The notes beneath the pieces were generated by a model. It saw nothing but the letters and a program-made list of their open reading frames with translations, was not told the origin of the DNA and ran no database searches. From Jannaschia pohangensis (lineage in GTDB: Bacteria; Pseudomonadota; Alphaproteobacteria; Rhodobacterales; Rhodobacteraceae), in NCBI RefSeq assembly GCF_900113875.1, contig NZ_FORA01000004.1:248001-312000 (forward strand): DNA of 64,000 nucleotides. The letters are read 5' to 3'. This document shows, one piece after another, positions 27,111 to 37,575 of the stretch (its first letter is position 1; every line of letters starts with the position of its first letter). A program made the position numbers and the translations under genes.

Positions 27111-28100
27111 TCAGGCCTTGGCAGGCAGCCCGCAGCGCTGGCGCAGATCGATCCAGCCTTCGGTCGGATCTTCGCCCAGATAGCCAAGCGGCAATGCCAT
27201 AGGGACCGGGCCGATGGCCGCGACATGGGGTTTGGCCCGCTCGATCCTGTGGAGCAGGGCCCAGAGGATCGCGAACTGGTTGTGGGCGAACTGGCGGTCG
27301 GCCTTGTCTTCGGGGGCGCTGTCCGGCCCCTCGGCCTTCAGCGTGCGCCAGAAGAGCCCGTCCAACCCGTCAAGATCGGCGAGATAGGCGTTGTCCTGCA
27401 TCTTCTCACGGAACCGTGCGGCAATCGCGGCATCGTCGCCCATGGCCACATACCAGAGCCAATCCTCGATATGCCCGCGCGCGACGAGGCCCAGGTAGGC
27501 GGCAGAGGGCAGAGGGTCGATGGCGCGGGCCACGGCCTCCCACATCTGGGCCTGATTGCCGTGCCATTTGCGTTGCAGGTCGGTGATCCGGTGCAGATCG
27601 GCGGTCAGGCAGCGGTCGGAGCAGGCGTCGAGCCGCTCGGACAGAAAGGCAAAGCGCGCGCGGTCGCCGCCCAGCCCGGTGTTCGCCCGGATCAGCCAGC
27701 CCCAGACGCAGGGGTCGTCGGGTTGGGCGTTGCTGGACGCGACAAGGCGGCGTTCCGCGTCGGCTAGCCGGGCCTCCATCCGGGCCAGAGCCTCGGGCGG
27801 AACATCGTCGCCGCGCAGATCGCCGCGTTCCCGAAAGGCCAGGGTCACCTGCATTCCGCCCAGAACGGCCTTGGCTTCGGCGGTGTCGCGATCGACGGAG
27901 AGATCGCGGTCCAGTGGCCAGACCATGCCGAGGCCATGAACCATCTGGGCGCGGGCTTGCGGGGCCTGCTCCGCATAGAGGCGTCCCAGACCGGACCAGT
28001 CGCCCGCGCGCATCATCGCCTCGGCTTCGGCACCTCTGGCATGGCCCTCGAACGGGTCGAACCCGGTGCTGCGGGGGAAGATGCGGGACAGAAAGGACAT
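27111..28100 (-). CDS. Hypothetical protein, paralogue A of a tandem pair
   Basis: 329 aa from ATG 28100 (MSFLSRIFPRSTGF). A TTG 18 bp upstream is possible. Soluble, helix-rich, no signal peptide. Blocks shared in the same order with the neighbour at 28197-29189 are WGWLIRANTGLG, TADLHRITDLQRKWHGNQAQMWEAV, YLGLVARGHIEDWLWYV, and a C-terminal HNQFAILWAL...PHVAAIGPVPM region. These line up with WGWRLLCASVL, AHLHLMSLRRTMGGSQATMWRYV, WLGLIACAHLEDIYWFL and VPHLREIDAVPM. I do not recognise the family. The pair clearly arose by duplication and probably works together. Confidence 0.75.
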   Translation of the reverse strand: MSFLSRIFPRSTGFDPFEGHARGAEAEAMMRAGDWSGLGRLYAEQAPQARAQMVHGLGMVWPLDRDLSVDRDTAEAKAVLGGMQVTLAFRERGDLRGDDVPPEALARMEARLADAERRLVASSNAQPDDPCVWGWLIRANTGLGGDRARFAFLSERLDACSDRCLTADLHRITDLQRKWHGNQAQMWEAVARAIDPLPSAAYLGLVARGHIEDWLWYVAMGDDAAIAARFREKMQDNAYLADLDGLDGLFWRTLKAEGPDSAPEDKADRQFAHNQFAILWALLHRIERAKPHVAAIGPVPMALPLGYLGEDPTEGWIDLRQRCGLPAKA

Positions 28101-28196
28101 GACGCGGAATCCGGACAAGGAAGGGTCCTTCGAAATTGCATCAAATTCGGGCGGTTCCGGGGCAGCAGGGCGGTCGATTGTTCACCGGTCGGTCGT

Positions 28197-29189
28197 TCAA
28201 CCCCCGCGAAGGGGCGGCATCATCGCAAGATTGCGAACGGAATTCAGGTCTTTCAGCCGAACCATGCCACCCCAACACATGTGCATCGGAACGGCGTCGA
28301 TCTCCCGAAGATGCGGCACCAGATGGCCGCCTTCACCGATCTGCGCCAGAAGCGCCGCGATCATGTTCCGGCCGTATCGCTGCGCCGCGTGGTGTGACGG
28401 GCCTTCGGCGGCGGAGCGGTCCAGAAACCTCTGGCTCAGTGCGACGATCTCGGCCCGGAAGGCGGGCGTGGTGATCTGGGCGCGATAGCGTTTCTGCACG
28501 GCCTTGTCGGGTTCGCGGTTCAGAAACCAATAGATGTCTTCCAGATGTGCGCAGGCGATCAGGCCCAGCCACCCGGAGGCAGGAAGCATCGCCGTCTGGT
28601 CCGTCACATAGCGCCACATTGTGGCCTGCGACCCGCCCATCGTGCGGCGCAGGGACATCAGATGCAGATGCGCGGCCATCAGGCTGGGTGGGGCGCATCG
28701 GTCCAGACCGTCGGCCAGTTCGGCCATTTCCTCCTCCGGGGCCTTCAGAACGCTGGCGCAGAGCAGGCGCCAGCCCCAGAGGTCCGGCAACCCCGGCCGG
28801 GTCGCATCGGCGCGTATCAGCAGGCCCATGGCCCGCTCGGCCACGACGGTCAGGAGGGCCTCGATATCGTCGCCCACGGTGGTGACCTTCGCCGTGCGCG
28901 GCACATCGACGGTCCGCAAAAGCCACGCGGCCAGAAGGCAGCCCATGACGAAATCGCGGTCCGGGTCCTGTTCGACCGAAGGTTCGGGCAGGGGATGGTC
29001 CAAGGGCAAGCTCTGGAGGAGGGCCACCATCCACTGGATGCGCCCGTCCGCTGTCATCTCGGTCAGATGCGGGGCAATTGCGGGCAGATCGTCGGCCAGA
29101 ACGGCTTCGACGCCGTTCCCGACGCGGTCCAGACCCTCGGTCGGGTCGCACATCACGGGCGCGCGGCCCCCGAACAAACCTTTGAACAT
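28197..29189 (-). CDS. Hypothetical protein, paralogue B of a tandem pair
   Basis: 330 aa, ATG 29189. Same architecture as the protein at 27111-28100, with divergent N-terminus (MFKGLFGGRAPV) and conserved central H-L/I-E-D motif (CAHLEDIYWFL). Predicted cytoplasmic and mainly helical. It is upstream of paralogue A with a 96-bp gap and follows the PlsC-type gene on the same strand. Function unknown. The helical repeat-like composition might suit a scaffold role, but that is only a guess. Confidence 0.75.
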   Translation of the reverse strand: MFKGLFGGRAPVMCDPTEGLDRVGNGVEAVLADDLPAIAPHLTEMTADGRIQWMVALLQSLPLDHPLPEPSVEQDPDRDFVMGCLLAAWLLRTVDVPRTAKVTTVGDDIEALLTVVAERAMGLLIRADATRPGLPDLWGWRLLCASVLKAPEEEMAELADGLDRCAPPSLMAAHLHLMSLRRTMGGSQATMWRYVTDQTAMLPASGWLGLIACAHLEDIYWFLNREPDKAVQKRYRAQITTPAFRAEIVALSQRFLDRSAAEGPSHHAAQRYGRNMIAALLAQIGEGGHLVPHLREIDAVPMHMCWGGMVRLKDLNSVRNLAMMPPLRGG

Positions 29190-29251
29190 CGGACCCCTCG
29201 GCCAAGCTGCGACGACAGCCTAGCCCGGTCGCACCGGTGCGGACAAGCGGA

Positions 29252-30124
29252 TCAGGCCGGGTGGCTGCGCCAGCCGCGCACTCCGGGGCGGTTGTCCACC
29301 AGCTTGATCTCGCCCCCGCGCTCGGAGCCTTGGCGCAACGTCGCCTCGCGCAGGACCTCGATCCCGGCATTGGCGTCCCTGGGCAGGCTGGCCCCGTCGA
29401 TGGGGCGACCGAAGCTCAGGTGATAGGGCTGCACATCCTTGTTCAACGTCTCGTGGAACAGGGTGATGTCGCGCAGGGTCGGGTGCAGGGCGTCGAAGCT
29501 GTAGAACATCGCCGAGTTGCGCGACCGGATGTGCAGTGGAATGACCGGCAGCTCGAACTTGCGCGCGATCATGGCGGCGCTGGCCATCCAGGGGCGTTCA
29601 TGCAGGCGCAGGCCGCGCCGCTTGGCAAGGCGACCACTGGGGAAGATCACGCCGAGGCGACCGGCCTCCAGCGCGGTGCGGGTCTGCTGCATCGTCTCGC
29701 GGGTCTTGGCCACGGTCCGCTTCTCTTCGCGCCATTCGACCGGAACGATGATCTGCCGGAATTGCGGCAGGACCCGAAGGATGTCGCTGTTGGCATAGTA
29801 GAACGCATCGGGCCGCCGCTTGAGCAGCTGGTCCTGCAGGATGATGCCGTCGGCGATTCCGGTCGGATGGTTCGCCACGATCAGGGCGGGGCCGTCCGTG
29901 GGCACATTGTCCAGCCCGTCGACGGTCACCCGCCGGGCGATGCGCCGCGCGAGGTCGGCCATGATATCCTCGACCGGCAGATCCAGATAGGATGTCCCGA
30001 TCTCGACGCAGCGCTCATAGGCCAGAAGGCGATTGAGAACGGCCTTGGCGGCACGGTGGTGAATCGCGCCGTCGAAAAGCCAGGGGGCCCGTTCGGCAAT
30101 CAGCGGGTCAAGACGGTCGCGCAT
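29252..30124 (-). CDS. PlsC-type 1-acyl-glycerol-phosphate acyltransferase family protein
   Basis: 290 aa. The acyltransferase motif I appears as NHPTGIAD (the HxxxxD variant), motif III as VIFPSGRLAKRRG, and motif IV as LPVIPLHIRSRNS. Such enzymes transfer acyl chains to lysophospholipids or ornithine lipids at the inner membrane. The N-terminal 80 residues are less conserved and amphipathic. Length is typical. Ornithine-lipid OlsA-like or haemolysin-type roles cannot be separated from phosphatidate synthesis by sequence reading alone. Confidence 0.82.
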   Translation of the reverse strand: MRDRLDPLIAERAPWLFDGAIHHRAAKAVLNRLLAYERCVEIGTSYLDLPVEDIMADLARRIARRVTVDGLDNVPTDGPALIVANHPTGIADGIILQDQLLKRRPDAFYYANSDILRVLPQFRQIIVPVEWREEKRTVAKTRETMQQTRTALEAGRLGVIFPSGRLAKRRGLRLHERPWMASAAMIARKFELPVIPLHIRSRNSAMFYSFDALHPTLRDITLFHETLNKDVQPYHLSFGRPIDGASLPRDANAGIEVLREATLRQGSERGGEIKLVDNRPGVRGWRSHPA

Positions 30125-30246
30125 GGCGCATTCTCACCAGAACTACGTGTCGGCCCTGTGACGGTCGACTTTATCACTGCATTAATTATAGGCGGCTGCG
30201 GGAATTATCCATGGGCGAATGCCATATCGGGGTCGTCTTCGGCGAC

Positions 30247-30978
30247 TCAACGCCCACCCGACACGTCTAGAATGCCGTCCGTCACATAGCTGGCCGCGTC
30301 GCTCAGCAGCCACAGAACCGCTTGCGCCACCTCCTCCGCGGTGCCCGCGCGGGCCAGAGGCACGCTCGGGGCGAGGGCCGCGACGCGGTCGGGTTGGCCG
30401 CCCTTGGCGTGGATCTCCGTATCGATGATGCCGGGGCGCAGCGCGTTCACGCGGATGCCCTCCGGTGCCAGTTCCCTGGCCAGTCCCTTGGAGAACACTT
30501 CCAGCCCGCCCTTGGTCGCGGCATAGTCGACGTATTGCCCCGCGCCGCCGTGTTTGGTCGCCGCCGAGGAGATGTTGACGATGGACGCGCCGGTTTTCAT
30601 CCGCCGCGCGGCCAGTCCCGCGACAAGGATCGGCCCCGTCAGGTTGACCGCCACCATCCGGGCCACGCGCTCGGGGGTGAAGTCGGCCACGCGGGCGGCC
30701 TGATCGACCATGCCCGCGTTGTTGACCAGCCTGTCGAGGCGGTCGAAGGCCGCGTCGAAGCCGTCGAACAATTGCGCCGGGCCGTCGGGCGCGCCGAGGT
30801 CCGCCTGTATCACGGCGACCCTTGCGCCAGCGTCGCGGCAGGTCTGCGCCACAGCCTCGGCCCCGGCGCTGTTGGAATTGTAGTGCAGGGCCAGATCGTG
30901 GTCGGGGGCCGCCATCCGGGCGACGGCCGCCCCGATCCCCGAGGAGGCGCCGGTGACCAGAAGGATGGGCCGGCTCAT
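30247..30978 (-). CDS. SDR family oxidoreductase
   Basis: 243 aa classical SDR. It has TGASSGIGAAV, NNAGMV, catalytic Ser in NISSAATKHGG, YAATK with Tyr and Lys, and RPGIIDTEIH. The C-terminus ILDVSGGR replaces the usual DGG end. ATG 30978 overlaps the pepN stop as ATGA, so the gene is translationally coupled to pepN. Substrate unknown; glucose/ribitol dehydrogenase-like in style. Confidence 0.87.
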   Translation of the reverse strand: MSRPILLVTGASSGIGAAVARMAAPDHDLALHYNSNSAGAEAVAQTCRDAGARVAVIQADLGAPDGPAQLFDGFDAAFDRLDRLVNNAGMVDQAARVADFTPERVARMVAVNLTGPILVAGLAARRMKTGASIVNISSAATKHGGAGQYVDYAATKGGLEVFSKGLARELAPEGIRVNALRPGIIDTEIHAKGGQPDRVAALAPSVPLARAGTAEEVAQAVLWLLSDAASYVTDGILDVSGGR

Positions 30979-33512
30979 GCCAGCATTCGCGCGACCATCT
31001 CGCCCAGATCGCGGCTCAGACCCTCGGTCCCGGCCATGCGGTCCAGCTGGGTACGGATCAGGTCCTGCCGGTCGGCGTCAAAACGCCGCCAGCTGTCGAA
31101 GGCGGTGGACATGCGGGCGGTCGTCTGCGGATTGGCCTTGTCCAGCCGCAAAAGCCAATCGGCGAGGAAGGCATAGCCGGCCCCGTCCGCCCGGTGAAAG
31201 CCCGCCGGATTGCCCGCCGTCAGACCGCCGATCACGGCGCGGAAGCGGTTGGGATTGCCCGGGTCGAAATCGCGGTGCGCCGTCAGCTTGCTGGCCACGT
31301 CCACGGCATCGTTCGGGGCGGCATGGGCGACCTGGGCCATGAACCATTTGTCCATGACAAGGCGGTCATGCTGCCAATCGGCCTCGAACCGGGCGGCGAC
31401 CTCGGTGTCGCCCGCATCGAGCACGCAGGTGAAGGCCGCCATCCTGTCGGTCATGTTGTCTGCCGCGTCATAGGCGGCGCGCGCCGCCGCCCCGCCGTCG
31501 AGCAGGGTCTGGAGTCGCAGGAGCGTGGCGGAGAGGCTGCGTTTGCCCGCGTCTTCGGCCCGGGGATCATAGGCACCGGGTGTCGCGCAGGCGGCGCGCA
31601 GGCCCGGCAGATCGCTTGCCAGACGCGTGGCGATGGCATGGGACGCGGCCCGGCGCGCGATGTAGATCGCGTCGGGGTCGGGCACCACGCCGGAGCCGTG
31701 GAGCGAGGCGGCCAGGTCGTCCTCGGACGGCAGGGCCAGCGCCAGGGCGCGGAAGGCCGGGTCGGCGTCCGCATCTGTGGCAAGGGTGGCGACCGCGTCG
31801 ATCCAGCCCGCGTCGAAGCCCGCACCTTCGGCGACGGCGCGCATCAGCCGGTCCTTGGCCAGCGCGCGGCCCGCCTCCCACCGGGTGAAGGGGTCGGTGT
31901 CATGGGCCAGAAGGATCAGCCGGTCGGCGTCGGACTGCGCGAACTCCAGCACGACGGGGGCGGAAAAGCCGCGCAGCATCGACAGGACCGGCTTCTCGGG
32001 CAGGTTGAAGGACAGGCGCGCGGCCCGGTCGGTCATCTCGAACACATCGGTGGGGCGGATTTCCGTGCCCGTCGCATCGAGGAGGCCGTAGGCCAGCGGC
32101 AGCGTCATGGGCGACTTGTTCGTCTGGCCCGGCGTGTCAGGGACGGTCTGTTTCAGATCAAGGGTATAGACGCCGTTGTTAAAGTCCTCGGTCACGGTCA
32201 GGCGGGGCGTGCCGGCCTGCCGATACCAGAGCATGAACTGGCTCAGGTCGCGGCCCGTCGCCTCGGCAAAACAGGCCAGCCAGTCTTCGATGGTGCAGGC
32301 CTGACCGTCGTGCCGTTCAAAATAGAGCGCCACGCCAGCATCGTAGCCCTCGGCCCCGACAAGGGTCCGCAGCATCCCGATAACCTCGGCGCCCTTTTCA
32401 TAGATGGTGGCGGTGTAGAAATTGTTGATCTCGACAAAGCTTTCGGGCCGGACGGGGTGGGCCAACGGGCCCGCGTCCTCGCGGAACTGGCGGGCGCGCA
32501 GGGTCATGATGTCGCCGATGCGCTGCGTGGCGAAGCCCCTGGCGTCCTGGCTGAACTGCTGATCGCGGAAGACGGTCAGACCCTCTTTTAGGCAAAGCTG
32601 AAACCAGTCGCGGCAAGTGATGCGGTTGCCCGTCCAGTTGTGGAAGTATTCATGGGCCACGATCCGCTCGATATTGGCGTAATCGGCGTCGGTGGCCGTC
32701 TCGGGCGAGGCCAGGACATAGCGGGAGTTGAAGACGTTGAGGCCCTTGTTCTCCATCGCGCCCATGTTGAAATCGTCGACGGCCACGATGTTGAATACCG
32801 ACAGGTCGTAGGCCCTGCCATAGACCTTCTCGTCCCAGAGCATCGACCGCTTGAGGGCGTCCAGCGCATAGCTCGTCCGCCCCTCGTCACCCGGGCGGAC
32901 CCAGACGTTGAGCGCGACGTCGCGCCCCTCGGAGGTGGTGAAGCTGTCGGACGTGGCGACCAAGTTGCCCGCGACCAGCGCAAAGAGATACGTCGGCTTC
33001 GGCCAGGGATCGTGCCACCGTCCCGCGCCCTTTTCGTCGCCGTTTGACAGAAGGACGGGCAGGTCCGCCTCGATCTCCACGTCATAGGTCGCCATGACGT
33101 CCGGGCGGTCCAGCATCCAGGTGATGCGGCGAAACCCCTCGGCCTCGCATTGGGTGCAGTACATCCCGTTCGACATGTAAAGACCGGACAGGGCTGTATT
33201 GTCCTGCGGCGCGATCTCCACCTCCGTCTCCAGAAGGAAGGCGTCGGGCAGGTCGGTCAGGATCATCCGGTCGCCGTCGATCCGGGGGGTGATCGCCGTG
33301 CCGTCGATGGCCACGGAAATCGTCTTGAGCCCTTCGCCGTCCAGCACCATGTCGCCCGGACCTTGCCGGGCGCAGGTCAGGCGGGCCTGCACCCGCGTCG
33401 CCTTGGGGTCCAGCCGGAACGACAGGTCCACATGGGTCACCGTCACCGGCACCGGGGCATAGTCGCGCAGGTAGATGGTCTGGTTCGACTGGTCGGGGGC
33501 GGCGTCGCGCAT
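30975..33512 (-). CDS. pepN: Aminopeptidase N
   Basis: 845 aa M1-family zinc aminopeptidase (E. coli PepN 870). The exopeptidase motif is GAMENKGLN, the zinc site is HEYFHNW with the downstream Glu in LKEGLTVFRDQQFS, and a Tyr in the catalytic TATIYEKGAEV region. It is cytoplasmic, removes N-terminal residues from peptides, and works in protein turnover. It is divergent from the photolyase gene. The downstream SDR overlaps its stop by four bases. Confidence 0.95.
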   Translation of the reverse strand: MRDAAPDQSNQTIYLRDYAPVPVTVTHVDLSFRLDPKATRVQARLTCARQGPGDMVLDGEGLKTISVAIDGTAITPRIDGDRMILTDLPDAFLLETEVEIAPQDNTALSGLYMSNGMYCTQCEAEGFRRITWMLDRPDVMATYDVEIEADLPVLLSNGDEKGAGRWHDPWPKPTYLFALVAGNLVATSDSFTTSEGRDVALNVWVRPGDEGRTSYALDALKRSMLWDEKVYGRAYDLSVFNIVAVDDFNMGAMENKGLNVFNSRYVLASPETATDADYANIERIVAHEYFHNWTGNRITCRDWFQLCLKEGLTVFRDQQFSQDARGFATQRIGDIMTLRARQFREDAGPLAHPVRPESFVEINNFYTATIYEKGAEVIGMLRTLVGAEGYDAGVALYFERHDGQACTIEDWLACFAEATGRDLSQFMLWYRQAGTPRLTVTEDFNNGVYTLDLKQTVPDTPGQTNKSPMTLPLAYGLLDATGTEIRPTDVFEMTDRAARLSFNLPEKPVLSMLRGFSAPVVLEFAQSDADRLILLAHDTDPFTRWEAGRALAKDRLMRAVAEGAGFDAGWIDAVATLATDADADPAFRALALALPSEDDLAASLHGSGVVPDPDAIYIARRAASHAIATRLASDLPGLRAACATPGAYDPRAEDAGKRSLSATLLRLQTLLDGGAAARAAYDAADNMTDRMAAFTCVLDAGDTEVAARFEADWQHDRLVMDKWFMAQVAHAAPNDAVDVASKLTAHRDFDPGNPNRFRAVIGGLTAGNPAGFHRADGAGYAFLADWLLRLDKANPQTTARMSTAFDSWRRFDADRQDLIRTQLDRMAGTEGLSRDLGEMVARMLA

Positions 33513-33628
33513 GGGTGTCTCCTTCGGGCTTCGCGGGCGACGCTACGGCGGTGCGGCGGCGGCTGCCACCCCCGAATTGCTGCGCAGGGGCCCTTGACCC
33601 GGGCGGCGCGCGCTCGACATTGCGCAGC

Positions 33629-35146
33629 ATGTCTCAGCCCGTCACGATCCTCTGGTTCAAGCGCGATCTGCGCAGCGCCGATCATCCGGCGCTGGCCTCG
33701 GTTCAGGGGCGGGTGATCCCGCTTTATATCGCCGAGCCGGAGGTCTGGTCCGCGCCGGACGCGGCGGCGCGGCACTGGCGTTTCGTGGCCGAGAGCCTGA
33801 CCGAGCTGCGCGCCGACCTGGCCACCCGTGGCACCCCGCTGGTGGTGCGACAGGGAGAGGCCGTGGCCGTGCTGGAGGCCTTGCGGCAGGCCCATCCCCT
33901 CCACCGTCTGGTCAGCCATCAGGAAACCGGGCTCATGCCGACCTGGCAGCGCGACCGGCGGGTGGCAGACTGGGCGCGGTCGCACGGCATCCAATGGGAT
34001 GAACCGATCGACAGCGCGGTGTTCCGGCGACTGGGCAATCGCGACCTGTGGTCTGGGCGGCGCGATGCCTTCGTCCGGGCCACGCGGGCAGAGCCGCCTG
34101 CACGGCTGTCGGGGCCGATCGTCGAGCCGGGCGACATTCCCGACGCCCGCGACCTGGGCCTGCCCTTCGACCCCTGTCCAGGGCGGCAAGCGGGCGGGCG
34201 GCAGGCGGGGCTGTCGCTTCTGGGTGGCTTCCTGGCCGAGCGGGGGCGCAGCTACCGCGCCGACATGTCGTCGCCCGTTGCGGGCGAGGTCGCCTGTTCC
34301 CGGATCAGCCCGCATCTGGCCTGGGGCACGCTGTCGGTGCGCGAGGTGCATCAGGCGACGGCGGCGCTTCTGGCCGAATTGCGCGCCGAGGGCGGGCAGG
34401 GGGAGTGGGCGCGGTCGATGTCGTCCTTCCTGTCGCGGCTGGCCTGGCGGGATCATTTCACCCAGAAGCTGGAGGACTTCCCCGCCCTCGACAGCCGCCC
34501 GATGCACCCCGCCTTTGCCGATCTGCGCGCGTCTGCGGCAGGGCAGGCGGAGCTGACCGAACGGCTGGAGCGGTGGTCGACGGGGCAGACGGGTCTGCCA
34601 TTTGTCGATGCCTGCATGCGATATGCGCGGGCGACCGGATGGCTGAATTTTCGGATGCGGGCGATGGTGCAATGCGTGGCGTCCTATCACCTCTGGCTGG
34701 ATTGGCGCGATACGGGGCCGGTTCTGGCCCGGCTCTGGACCGACTACGCGCCGGGCATCCATTGGTCGCAGGTGCAGATGCAATCGGGCGTCACGGGCAT
34801 CAACCAGCTGCGCATCTATAACCCCGTCAAGCAGGGACAGGATCAGGATCCGACGGGGATCTTCACCCGCAAATGGGTGCCCGAGTTGCGCGACGTGCCC
34901 GATGCGGCCTTGCAGCAACCCTGGGAGATCGGCGGGGTCCGCCGCTATCCCGCGCCGCTGGTCGATGTGGCCCTGGCCGCCCGCGCCGCCCGCGAGCGGA
35001 TGGCCGCGGCGCGGCGACACCCCGGGTTTCGCGAGGACGCCTTGCAGGTCTATGAGCGGTTGGGGTCGCGCAAGGCGCCGCGCGAACGGGTGCGCGGCAT
35101 CCGCAAGACCCCGGCGGACGCACGGCAAGGGGAGTTCGGCTTCTGA
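33629..35146 (+). CDS. Cryptochrome/deoxyribodipyrimidine photolyase family protein
   Basis: 505 aa from ATG 33629 ([15 protein letters not shown]). A longer reading to 33515 has no support. The N-terminal Rossmann antenna domain (about 1-130) and the C-terminal helical FAD domain are visible, with [52 protein letters not shown] and WSQVQMQSG. It repairs UV-induced pyrimidine dimers or acts as a blue-light receptor. The tail ([15 protein letters not shown]) is basic. The stop overlaps the start of a DUF2256 gene, a pairing often seen with photolyases. Confidence 0.9.
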   Translation: MSQPVTILWFKRDLRSADHPALASVQGRVIPLYIAEPEVWSAPDAAARHWRFVAESLTELRADLATRGTPLVVRQGEAVAVLEALRQAHPLHRLVSHQETGLMPTWQRDRRVADWARSHGIQWDEPIDSAVFRRLGNRDLWSGRRDAFVRATRAEPPARLSGPIVEPGDIPDARDLGLPFDPCPGRQAGGRQAGLSLLGGFLAERGRSYRADMSSPVAGEVACSRISPHLAWGTLSVREVHQATAALLAELRAEGGQGEWARSMSSFLSRLAWRDHFTQKLEDFPALDSRPMHPAFADLRASAAGQAELTERLERWSTGQTGLPFVDACMRYARATGWLNFRMRAMVQCVASYHLWLDWRDTGPVLARLWTDYAPGIHWSQVQMQSGVTGINQLRIYNPVKQGQDQDPTGIFTRKWVPELRDVPDAALQQPWEIGGVRRYPAPLVDVALAARAARERMAAARRHPGFREDALQVYERLGSRKAPRERVRGIRKTPADARQGEFGF

Positions 35147-35301
35147 TGGCGCGGATGGTGCGAAAGGGCGATCTGCCCACCAAGACCTGTGCCACCTGCG
35201 GGCGGCCTTTCACCTGGCGCAAGAAATGGGCGAAAGTCTGGGATGAGGTGCGATATTGCTCGGATCGGTGTCGTTTGACCCGAACCGGTAAGAAATCCTG
35301 A
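35146..35301 (+). CDS. DUF2256 small zinc-ribbon-like protein
   Basis: 51 aa, starting at the ATG that overlaps the photolyase stop (ATGA). It reads [15 protein letters not shown], then [18 protein letters not shown] and RYCSDRCR, so two CxxC-type pairs could bind zinc, and it ends in a basic tail. This is the DUF2256 pattern. Its tight coupling to the photolyase gene suggests a helper role in light-dependent DNA repair, but no activity is known. Confidence 0.88.
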   Translation: MARMVRKGDLPTKTCATCGRPFTWRKKWAKVWDEVRYCSDRCRLTRTGKKS

Positions 35302-35382
35302 CCACATCCTGTTGCCGATCGGAAACCTGCGCGTTAGATCGACGACAGTATACAATGACCCCTCGCCATGCCCGGAGATCCC

Positions 35383-37509
35383 ATGACGCGCGCCCAGAAG
35401 TCCGACCTTTCCGTTTCCACGACGCTTGCCGAATTCATCGACACCCAGGCCTTGCCGGGCACGGGCCTTGCCCCGGACGCGTTCTGGGCCGGCTTTTCGA
35501 GACTGGTGCACGAGATGGCGCCGCGCAATGCGGCTTTGCTGGAAAAGCGGGCCGAAATTCAGGGGCAGATCGACGCTTGGCACAGGGCGCGCGCAGGGCA
35601 GGCGCATGATGGCGCGGCCTACCGCGCGTTTCTGAGCGATATCGGCTATCTGGTGCCCGAAGGCCCCGATTTCGAGATCGAGACCGAGAATGTCGACCCC
35701 GAGATCGCCCATGTTCCGGGTCCGCAACTGGTCGTGCCGATCACCAATGCGCGCTATGCACTCAACGCGGCGAATGCCCGGTGGGGCAGCCTCTACGATG
35801 CGCTCTATGGGACCGATGCCATGGGCGACCTGCCGCAGGGCAAGGGGTACGACGCCGACCGCGGCGCGCGGGTCATCGCCTGGGGACGCAAGCACCTGGA
35901 CCAGGTTGTGCCGCTGGCCGACGGGTCCTGGGCCGATGTCGCATCGCTGTCGGTGACGGACGGCGTGTTGGCCCCGGCCTTGCGCGACCCGTCGCAGTTC
36001 GCGGGCTATAACGACGGGCCGCAGGGCTTGGCCGAGGTCTTCTTGCGCATCAACGGATTGCTCATCGATCTGGTGATCGACCGGGACCACCAGATCGGCA
36101 AACAGGACAAGGCGGGCATCGCCGACATCCTGCTTGAAAGCGCGCTGTCGGCGATCATGGATTGCGAAGACTCGGTCGCTTGCGTGGACGCCGAAGACAA
36201 GGTCGGTGCCTATGCCAACTGGCTTGGCCTGATGAAGGGCGACCTGAGTGAAGAGGTCGCGAAGGGCGGCGAGACCTTTACCCGCGTCCTGAACGACGAC
36301 GTGGTCTTTACCGCCCCGGACGGGGAGCAGGTCACCCACAAGGGCCGCGCCCTGATGCTGATCCGCAATGTCGGGCACCTGATGACCAATCCGGCGATCC
36401 TGATGAAGGACGGCGGCGAAATTCCCGAAGGCCTGATGGACGCCGTGGTCACCGTGCTGATCGCGATGCACGACCTGTCGCGGGCGGGCGGGAATTCGAC
36501 CAAGGGGTCGGTCTATGTGGTCAAACCCAAGATGCATGGGCCCGAAGAGGTCGCCTTTGCCGACGAAATCTTCACCCGTGTCGAAGGCCTGCTCGGGCTG
36601 CCGCTCAACACGGTCAAGCTTGGCATCATGGACGAGGAGCGCCGGACGTCGGCCAACCTCAAGGAGTGCATCCGCGCCGCCAAGTCCCGCGTGGCCTTCA
36701 TCAACACCGGCTTCCTTGATCGGACGGGCGACGAGATCCACACCTCGATGGAAGCCGGCCCGATGCTGCCCAAGGGCGAGATGAAGTCGACGCCCTGGAT
36801 CACCAGCTATGAGGATCGTAACGTCGACATCGGCCTGGCCTGCGGCCTGCGGGGGCGCGCGCAGATCGGCAAGGGGATGTGGGCGATGCCCGACCTGATG
36901 CAGGCGATGCTGGAGCAGAAGATCGGTCATCCGAAATCGGGTGCGAATTGCGCCTGGGTGCCGTCACCCACGGCCGCGACGCTGCACGCGACTCATTACC
37001 ATCACGTCGATGTGCTGGCCCGTCAGGAAGAGCTGGCCGCCGCCGGACCGCGTGGCACGCTGGACGATCTGCTGACCATTCCGGTGATGGAGGGGCGCAA
37101 CCTCTCCGAGGACGAGGTTACCGCCGAGATCGAGAACAATGCGCAGGGCATTCTGGGCTATGTCGTCCGGTGGGTGGATGCGGGCATCGGCTGCTCGAAG
37201 GTGCCGGACATCAACGATGTGGGCCTGATGGAAGACCGCGCGACCTGCCGGATTTCCAGTCAGGCGCTGGCCAATTGGTTGCACCACGGTCTGATCTCGC
37301 CCGATCAGGTCGAGGCGGCGATGCAGAAGATGGCCGCCAAGGTCGATGCCCAGAATGCGGGTGACCCGACCTATCGCGCGATGGCGCCGGGGTTCAACTC
37401 GGTGGCCTATCAGGCGGCCAAGGACCTGGTCTTTGCGGGCCGCGTTCAGCCGTCAGGTTATACCGAGCCGGTGTTGCACGCCCGTCGCCTTGAGCTGAAG
37501 GCCAGCTGA
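35383..37509 (+). CDS. glcB: Malate synthase G
   Basis: 708 aa from ATG 35383 (MTRAQKSD), with CGGAG five bases upstream; E. coli GlcB is 723. It condenses glyoxylate with acetyl-CoA to malate. Visible blocks are [64 protein letters not shown] and [41 protein letters not shown] and [22 protein letters not shown] follow. It can use glyoxylate made by the hydroxyacid route of Region 1. A strong terminator follows at 37527. Confidence 0.96.
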   Translation: MTRAQKSDLSVSTTLAEFIDTQALPGTGLAPDAFWAGFSRLVHEMAPRNAALLEKRAEIQGQIDAWHRARAGQAHDGAAYRAFLSDIGYLVPEGPDFEIETENVDPEIAHVPGPQLVVPITNARYALNAANARWGSLYDALYGTDAMGDLPQGKGYDADRGARVIAWGRKHLDQVVPLADGSWADVASLSVTDGVLAPALRDPSQFAGYNDGPQGLAEVFLRINGLLIDLVIDRDHQIGKQDKAGIADILLESALSAIMDCEDSVACVDAEDKVGAYANWLGLMKGDLSEEVAKGGETFTRVLNDDVVFTAPDGEQVTHKGRALMLIRNVGHLMTNPAILMKDGGEIPEGLMDAVVTVLIAMHDLSRAGGNSTKGSVYVVKPKMHGPEEVAFADEIFTRVEGLLGLPLNTVKLGIMDEERRTSANLKECIRAAKSRVAFINTGFLDRTGDEIHTSMEAGPMLPKGEMKSTPWITSYEDRNVDIGLACGLRGRAQIGKGMWAMPDLMQAMLEQKIGHPKSGANCAWVPSPTAATLHATHYHHVDVLARQEELAAAGPRGTLDDLLTIPVMEGRNLSEDEVTAEIENNAQGILGYVVRWVDAGIGCSKVPDINDVGLMEDRATCRISSQALANWLHHGLISPDQVEAAMQKMAAKVDAQNAGDPTYRAMAPGFNSVAYQAAKDLVFAGRVQPSGYTEPVLHARRLELKAS

Positions 37510-37526
37510 CGCCACCACAGACACGC

Positions 37527-37557
37527 GCGGGCACTGCGGTGCCCGCCTTCCTTTTTG
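37527..37557 (+). terminator. Rho-independent terminator after glcB
   Basis: Perfect 8-bp stem GCGGGCAC / GTGCCCGC with a TGCG loop, followed by CTTCCTTTTTG. It begins 17 bp after the glcB stop and lies 18 bp before glcG, so glcG is either read-through or has its own promoter. Confidence 0.85.
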
Positions 37558-37575
37558 CGAACCATAGGTTGACAC

